Shown: positions 54,244-64,000, counted from the stretch's first letter. The stretch is DNA of 64,000 nucleotides from Bedellia somnulentella (GCA_963576735.1 OY755173.1:13114873-13178872); one strand, 5' to 3'. The notes: generated by a model not told the origin, from the sequence alone. Numbers and translations are program-made.

Positions 54244-54629
54244 TATATGTTATTACTATATTTCCGTTTTCCCGACTAAAAAACTATAATTTTAAGATAA
54301 ATCTAAACAAGATAAACCTACTTTTTACAACATTTGATGAATAAAATTTTAAAACTTATTTGGACTACCTATTGATTCTGTATACTATCCTATACATCTC
54401 CTTCGTCAAGGTGATTGCGGCTTAATGAGCAATGTATAGCATAATATACATGTGTTTTTTTTAATTTTACGCATTAGAGATTTTTTTTCATATTTTTTCC
54501 GACATCTGTATTAAGTATATAAAACAACTAAACAGTTTTTTTATTGCCTTACCTACCTAAAAAGACCTGCCAAGTTAAGGGTTAAATACTTAATGTTTTA
54601 TTGCAAACATAAATTTTGATGAAATTTTC

Positions 54630-54688
54630 GGCTTATTCCACTTTTCCCCGTTGACAATCCCCGTCAACGGGGAAAAGTGGAATAAGCC
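54630..54688. mobile_element. 59-bp hairpin MITE with 8-bp target duplication
   Basis: A perfect hairpin: 26-base arms starting GGCTTATTCCACTTTTCCCC around a 7-base loop. The target duplication AAATTTTC lies at 54622-54629 and 54689-54696. The duplicate locus near 40834-40846 has the site once and no hairpin. So it moved as a unit despite being almost nothing but its ends. Confidence 0.9.
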
Positions 54689-55644
54689 AAATTTTCAGGG
54701 GTCATTCATCCGCTGGATTTATATTTATATATTAAATTTTATTCCCACTAAGGTAAGCAAAAATCTGCGGTGCTGTAATCTGCACTCGGCAATGCTTAGG
54801 AAACTTCGTAAGGAAACAGAAACTTTACGATAAGTTCATCCTAATAGTAATATAGCAGCTACTATGACTTGCGTTTTAATGCCTTTATATTTAAATGAAG
54901 TTGCATAGTTCCTCTTTATTACAATTTTGATATAACTAGATATGAGACAAAATTGATTGTGTATCATAAAACATGAAAGAAGAGGCACAAACATGATGTT
55001 GTATTGTATTACAATTTTGGTAATAACGGTCACAACCATACAAAAGAAATAATATGTATCTGAGCACTGAAAAATGTGCCCTTATATTAGCGAACAAAAA
55101 TTTTATTTTCTTTGGAGTTACTATTAGTTAATGGATCTCATTTTCATTAAAATATTATTGCTTTAGGGCATCCCCGCGAAATCTGGCTCGTTTTGGATTA
55201 TTTCAAAATCTTTAAGAGTGTTGGGGTTGTTTGATATGACTTGAGTGATATGTTATTGTTTACTTAATCGTTCTTTGTAGTTTAACATCTCAATATCATG
55301 TAGAAAACAATGTTTTTACAACATGATACATTTTTATAATAACGTAAAAGCTACACTGGGATTACATAGATATAAAATCATTTTGTATGAATATTTACTA
55401 AATTACGTCTACAACTTTAATTTTGATGTTATTAAATAAAACTAAATTTAATGCGCTTTTACTGCATTCCCGTTTATTCCGTCTCTTTTGATCTAGTAAG
55501 TATCAGAGTCTAATAGCTGTGTGATGTGAGGAGATGCCCTTTACAATTTAATAAACCCTTTTGCAGAAACTTTTTAAATATCATTTAGATAAACTGTTAA
55601 ACAGCAATATTGAATATGAAAATACATCAATATATGCATATATA

Positions 55645-56539
55645 TGTCACCGGAAAATAACAAGATCCGTAAGTTTATCAATTTACTAGGAAGTTTATAA
55701 ACTGTCGTAGAATTCTAAACGGGAGATAAATCGTATTATTTTACGTGTACATTTGCGTAAATTTATCAATTTCCGACATGACACGGTAAATTGATAAACT
55801 AGCGGATATCTATTCGTAAGATTCTATATGATTCGACTAATCACAGAAGGTCTTATAAATATACGCATCTTTGAAATACGTAAAATAACACACTGCTCTC
55901 TGATTGGTCACTGTTCATAGTGGGAATGCTTGTGACCATATACTGCGGTACAATCAGACTTGACAAACTATTAAATTGGAAGCGAAAATGCCTGGTTCCT
56001 CTCTGGCAGGAATGTGTATTTATTATAATTTTCTATCATTTTGATAACATTTTGAATTTTCTCCTCTGTCCATTCTGACTTCTTACTATTAATGTTATGC
56101 CCACTATAAAACTTTCGTAGCTCTGTGGTAAACTTTACTTCGTCAACAAATGTTCCAGCATTTACCACACTATCTACTTCATTTTGGGTGTCCGCAGCTT
56201 GTAGGTCACTCATTATGGGTACTGCTATAAAAACTTAACGAAATAAAGTTATTTTTCACAGTTTTAACATATTTCAACCCATAAAAACTAATAACGCACG
56301 AGCAAACCGGTTTGTTTATGTTGAGAAGTGACATATGAATATCAACCAATCAGATTGCACTTATCGTTTGGTTATTGTTTACTTATTATTTTACGAGTGA
56401 GTTCCGTAAGTTTATCAATTTACGAAAATGTAGACGTAAAATAATACGATTTATCTCTCGTTTAGAATCCTACGAAAGTTTATAAACTTCCTAGTAAATT
56501 GATAAACTTATGTACGTATCTTGTTATTTTCCGGTGACA
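55645..56539. mobile_element. 895-bp foldback element with TGTCACCGG ends
   Basis: TIRs of roughly 140 bp start TGTCACCGGAAAATAACAAG and include AGTTTATCAATTTAC-type repeats. The undisturbed site is in segment B near 32345. A TATA duplication (4 bp) is the best fit, though the AT-repeat target leaves room for TA. The interior carries a short protein-like frame on the minus strand. Confidence 0.85.
55971..56213 (-). CDS. 80-codon frame inside the foldback, possibly a captured first exon
   Basis: Starts MSDLQAADTQNEVDSVVNAG, continues TFVDEVKFTTELRKFYSGHN and EWTEEKIQNVIKMIENYNKY, and ends shortly after FLPERNQAF. It has natural-looking composition and a helical acidic/basic pattern. No domain is recognised. 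It may be the N-terminal exon of the element's own lost transposase or a host exon carried between TIRs. Confidence 0.35.
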   Translation of the reverse strand: MSDLQAADTQNEVDSVVNAGTFVDEVKFTTELRKFYSGHNINSKKSEWTEEKIQNVIKMIENYNKYTFLPERNQAFSLPI

Positions 56540-57360
56540 TATACATAAATACTGCTCTCTATTGTTACATAATGGTTTTGTGCTTAATAAATAGTGATTC
56601 TTTGTGCTAACTAAATAGATAAATCTTATTATTTACAGAGCTTATATTTAAATGAATTAACAATAAATATTTCTTTACAAGTAACTACCTAAATTCACAG
56701 TTACCGAAACCACAATTTTATAAATTGCCTTTAAACTTTGAGTTATATTACTATTTATTGCTTATGAATTATTTATTTATATATTAATCGAAATATTCTC
56801 TCTTACACTTTAGTTAAAGTAGCAATGTGCCCAAGATATTTGGTGACTAGATTCATTTGTATTCATAAAGTAAAAAATGGACGTAATTGTTCTTTACACA
56901 GCTTTAAATTGAGTGCACATTTAAAGTCTGATAACGTTTAATGGAAGGCTTATCCTATGGAGTGGAAAAGCAAATATAATAGTACGACGAATTAAGACAC
57001 TTTCGATATGGTCACGCACATAAGACATCTTCTTCATATCTTTCTTAAACACCGTCGAGTAGTGTTTAAATTGGTTAAAAGGCTTTTATTTGATGCAATA
57101 AACAATGTAGGAGTTTGTAATTTTTTGTTAAAAAATGGATTAATGCTCTAAAACGGTCCCTTCATTAGAAGAATAAAATAATTAGTATAACAAAAATATA
57201 TATGAACGAAGCGATTGAAAGAAGTTGTCTATATTGGGGTCAATCTGCCAACTTTGATGGGATTTCAGGACTGATGTAGGGAATTGAGTAAATTTGCATG
57301 ACTGTAGCCCATTTTTAAACACACGTCCCTATTGGATTCCAGAGGATCTGAGTGCAAGGT

Positions 57361-57440
57361 TCATAGAATCGTTTACTTTATCTATCTATTCTATCTATCT
57401 ATCTATCTTCTTATCTTATATCTTATCTTATCTTATACTA
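57361..57440. repeat. (TATC)n microsatellite
   Basis: Imperfect run of CTATC and CTTAT units, straddling the outer end of segment B'. Confidence 0.75.
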
Positions 57441-57920
57441 TAATAAGACTGTGACGAGGTCAAAACTGTACATTGAAGAAAAAAAAATAAAAACCGGTGG
57501 AATATGTTTTATTTTTAATACTGAAGCCAAATTTGCTATTTTTGAAAAAAATGTCTGTCTGTCTGTATGTCCGTTTATCACGTTAATTCTACCGGACCGA
57601 TCTTGATCAAATTTGGCATGAATGTAGGTTATACACCCGGCCAACATATAGGATATAATTTATCCCGGATTTCGCAAGGGTTCCCACAGGAGCATAAAAA
57701 AACATAACTTTTATGTGGTTCCCCATATTAACACGATTAATTATTTCATCAACCGACTTTATCGGACTCTTCATTAATAGTCTTTTTGGAAAAAATAAGG
57801 GTTTCATCCATTTTCATCAAAATAATTGTCCATTAAATTGTTTGTCAATAGTATGACTACTATCTAGTAGTCATACTATATATCTATATAGGATATCACA
57901 AATTTAAATCTTATATATAT
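57441..57920. other. Repeat-like DNA with a 15-bp hairpin
   Basis: TGTCTGTCTGTATGTCCG, ACCGGACCGATCTTGATCAA and CAAATTTGGCATGAATGTAG look like the interior of a Helitron- or HINE-type repeat, but no ends were found. A perfect hairpin ATAGTATGACTACTA with a 2-base loop lies at 57848-57879. Confidence 0.35.
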
Positions 57921-57996
57921 GTCTGCGTGGCGTAGCGGTATACCGTTTGGTGAATACTAAGTACGAAAGACCCAGGTTCGAATCCCGGGTGGTCAA
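57921..57996 (+). tRNA. tRNA-like sequence, probably a SINE head
   Basis: GTGGCGTAGCGGTATACCG is an A-box-like region and CAGGTTCGAATCCCGGG a strong B box. The acceptor arms do not pair well and no CCA-ready 3' end is seen. It is therefore more likely the Pol III head of a SINE than a tRNA gene. Confidence 0.4.
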
Positions 57997-58295
57997 TGTC
58001 TTTTTGCGTATTTTTTTTACTTTTGTGTTAGGTTAGAATAATAGGATGCACTAATCCTTCTTTTTCACATTCAACTGTGCGAATATGTATGAATAAAGAT
58101 AATCGAAAGCATATTGTATGAATTTTGCGTATTCATTTGGAAGGTTTGAGAATATGTTTAGAACTTTTGTTTATTTAACTATTTTTAACTTATTTTGTGT
58201 GTGTGTGTGTGTGTAACTAATATTCTCATAGATATATATTACTTTACTTACGCATAAATTAAAATTCTGTCTCTTATCCTCAGAATGCATAGTTT
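57997..58295. other. Unassigned, with a (GT)n run
   Basis: No gene is recognised. A (GT)n microsatellite lies at about 58196-58214. Confidence 0.4.
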
Positions 58296-58309
58296 CTAAA
58301 TAATAGTAA

Positions 58310-58680
58310 TAGACAACCGTGATAGCCTAGTGGGTAGAACACACGGTTAACGTGCAAACAACTAGTGTTCAAATCCTGGGTCGGGCCTACACCAATTTGT
58401 CTTTTCTAAAGACATATGTGTGGTTAATTTATCATGGTTGTTAACGGTGAGGGAAAACATCGTGAGGAAACCCACATGGCTGAGTTGTACTTAGTCATGA
58501 GACAGTGTATTCGTACAAAACGGCGATAGGCTTGCCCCCTATCACGTGAGTACACTGTCCATGCAAAACGTGGGTACTCTGAACACCAGGTGACAAAGTC
58601 ACGTGATGTTCAGAAGTATTAGTACCTCTGCCAACCCCTTCGGGGATATTCGGCGTGAACGTTTATGCGTTATGCTTATG
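58310..58680 (+). mobile_element. Full-length SINE-B
   Basis: Complete head, body and short tail, with a 14-bp target duplication CTAAATAATAGTAA at 58296-58309 and 58681-58694. It is the cleanest copy in the window, with the intact CACCAGGTGACAAAGTCACG palindrome in the body. Confidence 0.93.
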
Positions 58681-58694
58681 CTAAATAATAGTAA

Positions 58695-58978
58695 ATATCT
58701 CAATGTTAATTCAGTAACGCCATCTGTTGACCGATATTTGCAATCTCTCACACCTCAACAACAGTAGTGTAGGGGGCAGCACCGGTTCACCAAACTGCTA
58801 TCCACACTTACTCAAGATATTTACATTTTTGAACAAAATGGTTTGTTTCATGTTTCTTATGAACAATTAAAGAGGTTTTTTGGAACTCATCCCCTAAGAG
58901 ATTGAAATATATTATACAGATTTTTGATCTATAAATACAAAGTATCTAGAAATTTGAATATTGATGCGATTGACTGAT
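58695..58978. other. Unassigned DNA
   Basis: No exon or repeat is recognised between the SINE and the family-A copy. Confidence 0.4.
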
Positions 58979-59229
58979 ATACATACATACATACATATAC
59001 TCACGGCTATAAATCCCTAAAAGGGGTAGCCAGAGCTGAGAAATTAGAAATTCCTCAGCCACTTTTGGAAGTTGAATGGGGAAAAGATGGTAGAATAAAG
59101 GTTGTTGGTGATGGGTCTCCAACCGCATCGCCCAAAAATCCCTTAAAAAGCCCCAATACCGTTAGTCGCCTCTTACGTACACCCACCGGTAGAAATGGGG
59201 TAGTGCTATTCTAAGCCGACACTACACAG
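58979..59229 (-). repeat. Full family-A repeat
   Basis: An ATACATACATACATACATAT tail at the left, then GGGGTAGCCAGAGC, CCGCATCGCCCAAAAATCCC and CTAAGCCGACACTACACAG at the right. This is the reference copy for the family in this window. Confidence 0.85.
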
Positions 59230-59887
59230 CTAGATCATACCTCTGCCTTATAAAGGGTTAACATAATTAAACCTGCTTTATATGATATAACAACTACAAA
59301 AAGGAATGTATGAAATTCATGTCGCGAAAGTAGTATCGCGATTCCTATTTTCGCTAGTAGAATGTTACGGGGAAGCCCTAAATAGTATGGACCTAGTGCA
59401 GAATGTTCATATATTTTGGGGAATACCCTTGACACCCGTGCGTCCTACAATTCGATGTTATAAGGGGCTTCCCGCTGGGGAATTTACCTTACTTGTCTTC
59501 GCCTCGCCACCGGCACCGACCGAGCAGTCGACGAGTAGACGCTACGGAGTGAACTACGTAGTAATCTCTATATAGTTTGTGAGTGAACTTGCTTTCGTAA
59601 GACACCAGGTGAGTTTTTATGAATCTTTTTACTTTAAACCTTTAAACATTGTATTTTTAATTTTGTGTTTTTATTGTGTGATAAAACAGTTTCACGTACT
59701 TACTTATTGTAAGCCCATACAATTTAAGTGTGATGTGTGTCTCGATTAATCTACTTATATCCTACAAATTATGGAAACGTATACATTGGTTCATTATTTA
59801 CCTGAAAACTGTCATCAGATCAGCAAAGCCATATATCTCAGTTTATGTTACATTTGAGCCTCGTCTAATGCAATGTTTCGTAGTTGT

Positions 59888-60012
59888 TTTACTCAGTGCT
59901 AAGATCAGTGTTAGACTCAGTGTTAGGCTCAGTGATTGGGTCAATCATTAACTCAGTGCTAGGCTCAGTGATTGGCTCAGTAATTTGCTCAGGCTCAGAG
60001 TTAGTGTTCTGC
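59888..60012 (+). repeat. CTCAGTG short tandem array
   Basis: ACTCAGTGCTAAGATCAGTG, TTAGGCTCAGTGATTGG and further units repeat a 10-12-base motif about nine times. A second scattering of CTCAG continues to about 60240, together with a roughly 70-bp imperfect direct repeat (60090-60158 against 60205-60282). Confidence 0.7.
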
Positions 60013-60447
60013 CAACACGTGCGTGGTACGGGGTCGCTATAAGGGGAGGTGGAGGCGACTGCTCAGCTCAGCTCAGATCAGGCACTACGTAGCTTTCAAC
60101 TTAGTGCAAGTATGGTCCAATTAGTGCGCTACAGTATTAGCGATGGCTTTGCAAGTATATACACAGTGAAGGCTATTTCTCAGTTTGACTCAGTTTATGC
60201 ATGGTGCAACTCTCAGCTCAGTATAAGTATGTTCAAGTTAGCACGCTGTAGTATTAGATAGCGATGGCAATGCATATAATTGTAAACTCAGTTAATGACG
60301 TTGTTTTGTTTAGCTACTCAGTGCGTGATTGAATCTCACTAATTTCCAACTCGTTCTTAGATACGTACTGCAATGCAACTATTAGTATCGTCTAAGATAC
60401 ATAACACAGTGAATGTACCTATACCTAGACACGCAACAGCGTGTCGT

Positions 60448-60561
60448 GCCTAACGTTCTTGGTACATTGAATACATCGTTTCTCGTGCGATCACCGAAGT
60501 TAAGCAACGTCGGGCGCTGTCAGTACTCGGATGGGTGACCGCCTGGACTACTACGACTAAT
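60448..60561 (+). rRNA. 5S rRNA-like sequence, probably a pseudogene or element-borne
   Basis: It is colinear with insect 5S rRNA from a GCC start through TGAATACATCGTTTCTCG, CGATCACCGAAGTTAAGCAA and GATGGGTGACCGCCTGG. The internal promoter boxes are nearly perfect. A 7-T run at 60564-60570 could stop Pol III. The 5' end and the last 20 or so bases do not pair to form the normal terminal stem, so a ribosomal role is unlikely. It could belong to the LTR, or be a 5S-headed SINE ending in (AAT)n at about 60640-60657. Confidence 0.7.
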
Positions 60562-60873
60562 GATTTTTTTCTTTTCGCCACGTCTGCGTTATGGTTTGGC
60601 GACATGGTGGAGGTGCTGGGATCTATAATACGTAAAAAATAATAATAATAATAATAATATATTATATCTTCTATATGTATAAAAGTAAAATCACATTAAA
60701 TGGACCCAAGAGGAGAACACGACTGACAAATATATTTAATAATCGCGGACAATTATACATACAAACAATCGAACTGAGAACCTCCTTTTTTTGAAGTCGG
60801 TTAAAAACCAATTTGCGAGTGCTATACAATAATGAGTTTCAAGGAAATAGATCTGTTCGCGGAAACTAAACTA

Positions 60874-61015
60874 TACATACATACATACATATTCTCACGC
60901 CGTTAGTTCCCATTGGGGTAGGCAGAGACTATCGATCGCCACTTTGTACGATCCTGGCAAACCTCTCTAGCTTCATTCACATCCATGAATCTTTTCATAC
61001 ATGCTCTTTCATTCT
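60874..61015 (-). mobile_element. Short RTE 3' end insertion
   Basis: The minus strand ends at a TATGTATGTATG tail. The body reads CGCCGTTAGTTCCCATTGGG and CAGAGACTATCGATCGCCAC on the plus strand. Flanked by AACTAAACTA on both sides. It lies in the leader of the BEL/Pao element. Confidence 0.8.
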
Positions 61016-61026
61016 AACTAAACTAA

Positions 61027-61319
61027 ACTATCATTCCTAAAAAGGTTAAAACGGTGTTACTTAAGGAAACTACTTGATAAATATTATGTATTTGTCCAAT
61101 AAAATATATTTCATGCCCATTAGAGTTCTAACACACATGAAACATACTTTAGAGAAAAATAATTATATTTATTTGTCCATACATATTTGTGTTACAAATA
61201 AATACTCAGTTTATTCAATGAAATTTATGAAATATATAATTGGCACGATAAATTGTTATATTTAAAAATGCTTGTTAATAGATTAAGTGCTGTTTGTTTT
61301 ACTCAATAATAAATATATA
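61027..61319. other. Unassigned AT-rich DNA in the BEL/Pao leader
   Basis: No motif is seen. It is part of the long stretch between the LTR-like region and the gag start. Confidence 0.4.
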
Positions 61320-61502
61320 AAAGAAAGTGGTGTTAGTTACACTATTTATATCTCAAGAAGGGATGAACCGATCTGGCTGAAAATTCTTGGAGAGGTAGCT
61401 TAGAACCAGGAAAAGGACATAGGATATACATCATCACGGTTTTTATCGTAGGGGGTAAGCAGTAAAAAACATTCAGCACCATCCGTGCGAAGTCGGGGCG
61501 GA
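61320..61502 (+). repeat. Helitron 3' end-like fragment
   Basis: GATGAACCGATCTGGCTGA and CACCATCCGTGCGAAGTCGG followed by CGGACCACGAGT parallel the hairpin-then-CTAG terminus of the 20-23 kb Helitrons, with CGAG in place of CTAG. The 5' part is missing or diverged. Confidence 0.45.
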
Positions 61503-61809
61503 CCACGAGTATATAATAAGATAAAATAAATAGCATTTAAGTAGTCTTAATAAAAGAATTACTAAGATACATGCAAAATAAATACCTCAGTCTAAAGCCA
61601 ATAATTATAGCGATATTGATTAAATAATCATTGCGGAATGTAAATTAATTTAATATAATTGTAAATAATCAAAAAAAAAAAAAAAAAAAACTTTCGCTCA
61701 GAAGCTACGTTCATTGTTTCAGGCGAAACTAAACACTCCGCTCAGTAGATTCGTTGCTCAGTTGTGAATATAGTAGCTATACGTATACCTGTGTGTGATT
61801 GTTTTAGAG
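61503..61809 (+). other. Leader before the gag start, with poly-A run
   Basis: A run of about 20 A lies near 61671-61690, followed by CTCCGCTCAGTAGATTCG and then the start codon at 61810. The poly-A run could mark a junction with a retroposed piece. Confidence 0.35.
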
Positions 61810-64000
61810 ATGGAAGAAATTTTGAAAACTCGGTTAAGACTTTTCCATGAGAATCTTCAATCATGTATTGACACTGGTCAGAGTACTTTAGAAGACATTT
61901 ACAGCAATCCTCAGGATGGTCATGATATTGAACTCGTACAATGTAAGTTACAATCCGCCATCGATCGACTTGTTTCGGAAATTTACAATTATTTTAAGAT
62001 TGTCACTACTCCATCAGCTGACGATATTGCTTTATATACTCAGACTCAGATTAAAGGCGAAGAATTGGTTGCAGAATTAAAGGCTAAGGTTACCAACAAA
62101 TCTCAAAAATCCGTTTATGTAGGTCCTAAAAGTGATCTCAATGTGACGAGTAAGTTACCTAAAATGGAATTGGCTAAGTTTAGTGGAGATGTTTTGAAAT
62201 GGCACCAGTTTTGGGACCAATTTTCTTCAAATGTTGATAGTAGGAATATTTGCGATGTCGACAAACTTTTGTATCTACAATCCGTTTTACAAGGAGATGC
62301 GAAACGAGCTATCGACGGTCTGGATATTACTAACAAAAATTACGATATAGCGGTTGCCACTTTAAAAGAAAGATACGGTAAACCAGGTACAATTATTGAT
62401 GCTCATTACGCAGCACTTTATAGGATTAAACCCGCTGGCAAATCTGTTAATGACTGTCGTCGCGTGTTCAACGAGATTCAAGGTCACCTACGAGTACTCA
62501 GCTCTTTGGGAGAGGATGTAAATCACAATCATCTTAGGGTGACGATAATGCAAAAAATTTCTGAAGACCTTATTTACGAATTAAGAATGAGAATGAAATC
62601 GGAGTCTGACACTATTGATGAGATACGGAATCACATTGAGCAGATTATTTCAGCACGCGAGATGTCAACTAGGATGCAAGAGACATTTTTCCAAGATTCA
62701 TCGAGTAAGATTAATACAGAAAAGGATAGGTTTACTTTAGAAACCCTACATGTCAATAATTTTAATCAGCCAACACAGAAAAAATCATTCTCTTCACGAA
62801 ACAACGTTAAAAATATTAAAGAAAAATATAGACATAATAACGATCGCAGAGGAAATTTTGACAGAAACAAAAGTGACAGGAGGAAATATGATGATACTAA
62901 GAAAAGACAACATTCTCAACAAGAAGAAACAAAAGAACCCCAATCGAAGCGGCGAAAAATGAGTTGCATATTCTGCGGAGACAATCATTACAACGATGAG
63001 TGCACAAAATTCAAATCTGTAGAAGAGAGAAAAAAGAAACTTGAAGGAAGATGTTTTAACTGCCTTGCGAAAGGACATACATCTAGAGAATGCAAGTCTC
63101 ACATGAAATGTTACCATTGTGGTAAATTTGGACTACATAACAGGGCATTATGTCCATCAAGGAGATCTGTGAAAGCTGATACCCTATACGTTAATAATTC
63201 AGGAGGTGACAGAAGAATAACGGTCCTACAGACGGCAGTTGTATCTGTTAAAAGGGTTGGAGATTCCTCAGAACTTGTGCCCTCCAGGATTCTTTTGGAC
63301 TGCGGTAGTCAGCGAACCTACATCACGAATAAGCTTTCTAAGAAACTAAGACTGTCGGAACTAGAAGTTAATAACTTGTCGGTGTTTACCTTTGGCGCTA
63401 GTCAACCAAGCGAAATAGAGAGCCCAGTAGTAGTTTTTGAAATAATATCTAGGACAAATCAATCTCAGACTTTTTACGCGAATGTTGTTCCACATATAAC
63501 GAACAGTGTTCCCTCTTTGCCTCGCTGCGCATATGACCAAGTCAAAAGTCTCCCCATTCTGAATGACCTCGTCCTTGCCGATGACACTCAACAAGGAGAT
63601 GGCGTTGACATACTGTTAGGGAATGATTATTATTTCACTGCAATAAATGGAGAAAAGATAGAAGTTGCAAAAAATCTCTACCTTATAAATTCTGTTTTTG
63701 GATGGATCTGGTCGGGATGCTGTTTGACTAATAAGGATGTTAGCGCTGAAAAATGCCCAGATAAGCTTTCCGTCCTTACATACTTTCAGTCGAATATAGA
63801 ATGCAGCAGTTTTTGTGAACCCGACCTGCCATTAAAAGTAGATGACATGAGAAGATTATGGGACCTTGAGTCAATAGGCATCACCGACTCTCCAAAGGCT
63901 TCTCGTGATGAAGAAGCGATCAAGCAATTTAATGAAACGACACAATTCTTTAATGGTCGTTATGAAGTTAAATGGCCTTGGATTGATTATCCACCAATTC
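61810..64000 (+). CDS. BEL/Pao retrotransposon gag-protease-pol, open to the window edge
   Basis: 730 codons without a stop or frameshift. The Gag part has MELAKFSGDVLKWHQFWDQF, typical of BEL/Pao Gag (DUF1759 region). Three zinc knuckles start near residues 386, 415 and 434 (CIFCGDNHYNDEC, CFNCLAKGHTSREC, CYHCGKFGLHNRALC). The aspartic protease-like domain has RILLDCGSQRTYIT at about residue 497, with DCG where many retropepsins have DSG/DTG; Pao-type proteases are known to vary here. VFGWIWSGC and LWDLESIGITDSPKASRDEE lead into the reverse transcriptase, whose YXDD core would lie beyond 64000. The uninterrupted frame suggests a young copy. The leader upstream carries later insertions. Confidence 0.92.
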   Translation, partial: MEEILKTRLRLFHENLQSCIDTGQSTLEDIYSNPQDGHDIELVQCKLQSAIDRLVSEIYNYFKIVTTPSADDIALYTQTQIKGEELVAELKAKVTNKSQKSVYVGPKSDLNVTSKLPKMELAKFSGDVLKWHQFWDQFSSNVDSRNICDVDKLLYLQSVLQGDAKRAIDGLDITNKNYDIAVATLKERYGKPGTIIDAHYAALYRIKPAGKSVNDCRRVFNEIQGHLRVLSSLGEDVNHNHLRVTIMQKISEDLIYELRMRMKSESDTIDEIRNHIEQIISAREMSTRMQETFFQDSSSKINTEKDRFTLETLHVNNFNQPTQKKSFSSRNNVKNIKEKYRHNNDRRGNFDRNKSDRRKYDDTKKRQHSQQEETKEPQSKRRKMSCIFCGDNHYNDECTKFKSVEERKKKLEGRCFNCLAKGHTSRECKSHMKCYHCGKFGLHNRALCPSRRSVKADTLYVNNSGGDRRITVLQTAVVSVKRVGDSSELVPSRILLDCGSQRTYITNKLSKKLRLSELEVNNLSVFTFGASQPSEIESPVVVFEIISRTNQSQTFYANVVPHITNSVPSLPRCAYDQVKSLPILNDLVLADDTQQGDGVDILLGNDYYFTAINGEKIEVAKNLYLINSVFGWIWSGCCLTNKDVSAEKCPDKLSVLTYFQSNIECSSFCEPDLPLKVDDMRRLWDLESIGITDSPKASRDEEAIKQFNETTQFFNGRYEVKWPWIDYPPI

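Larger units (their letters stand above)
54584..57390. repeat. Segment B', inverted duplicate of 27970-40876
   Basis: Matches segment B in reverse, without the composite RTE insertion and the Helentron, but with two insertions of its own: 59 bp at 54630 and 895 bp at 55645. With insertions removed both copies are about 1.83-1.85 kb. A 46-base stretch at 57307-57352 has no counterpart in B. What segment B originally was is unknown. Confidence 0.85.
59363..60596 (+). repeat. Candidate 5' LTR and leader of a BEL/Pao element
   Basis: Begins TGTTACGGGGAAGCCC and has a TATA-like CTCTATATAG near 59566. It ends just before TTTGGCGACATGGTGGAGG at about 60595, which resembles BEL primer-binding sites. 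The gag-pol frame starts 1.2 kb downstream. The second LTR is beyond the window, so the limits cannot be confirmed. The region includes CTCAGTG repeats and a 5S-like sequence. An 89-codon open frame inside it has no motif. Confidence 0.45.

Noticed and set aside
59306..59575. 89-codon frame in the LTR-like region
   Set aside because: Starts before the putative LTR edge, has no motif and overlaps likely promoter sequence.
60448..60561. Functional 5S rRNA gene
   Set aside because: The internal promoter is intact, but the terminal stem cannot form and there is no tandem 5S array.

Overview
The window is intron-rich, AT-rich, repeat-crowded animal DNA. Its repeats point to a moth or butterfly (Lepidoptera): tRNA-headed SINEs with TTATG tails, RTE-type LINE ends tailing into (TATG)n, short-tailed Helitrons with TC...CTAG ends, and HINE/Helentron ends starting ACCCGACTGC. 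There is no bacterial or viral gene organisation. The species cannot be named from the sequence.

Layout. 0-5 kb: repeats, a tRNA-like foldback and a 1,238-bp Mutator-like element. 5.2-15.45 kb (+): nine exons of CAD (rudimentary), the trifunctional pyrimidine enzyme, in the order GATase, CPSase, DHOase, ATCase. Exon 1 is not visible, and the copy carries an in-frame stop plus three frame-changing insertions. 15.8-27 kb: SINEs, two complete non-autonomous Helitrons, one half of an inverted duplication (segment A), and the terminal exon of a Cys-loop ligand-gated channel. 28-41 kb: one half of a second inverted duplication (segment B). It is split by a composite LINE insertion, which carries a dead transposase-like gene, and by a 7.5-kb Helentron with a Rep/protease/PIF1-helicase frame. 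42-46 kb (-): three exons of ATP23, the mitochondrial metallopeptidase. 46.8-50.4 kb (+): a broken gene of unknown family, interrupted by a module with arrays on an exact 21-bp pitch. 50-57.4 kb: inverted copies A' and B' and several foldback elements. 57-64 kb: SINEs, an LTR-like region containing a 5S rRNA-like sequence, and the open gag-protease-pol frame of a BEL/Pao retrotransposon running off the right edge.

The duplications act as internal empty-site controls. A against A' and B against B' give exact boundaries and target duplications for a 59-bp hairpin MITE, a 623-bp relative with the same GGCTTATTCC ends, an 895-bp foldback, the composite RTE insertion and the Helentron (inserted between T and T).

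Host functions supported: de novo pyrimidine synthesis (CAD copy, probably inactive), inner-membrane proteolysis and ATP synthase assembly (ATP23, intact in what is seen), and an anion-channel-type receptor (last exon only). Most of the rest is mobile DNA. All reading was by eye; nothing was searched against a database.
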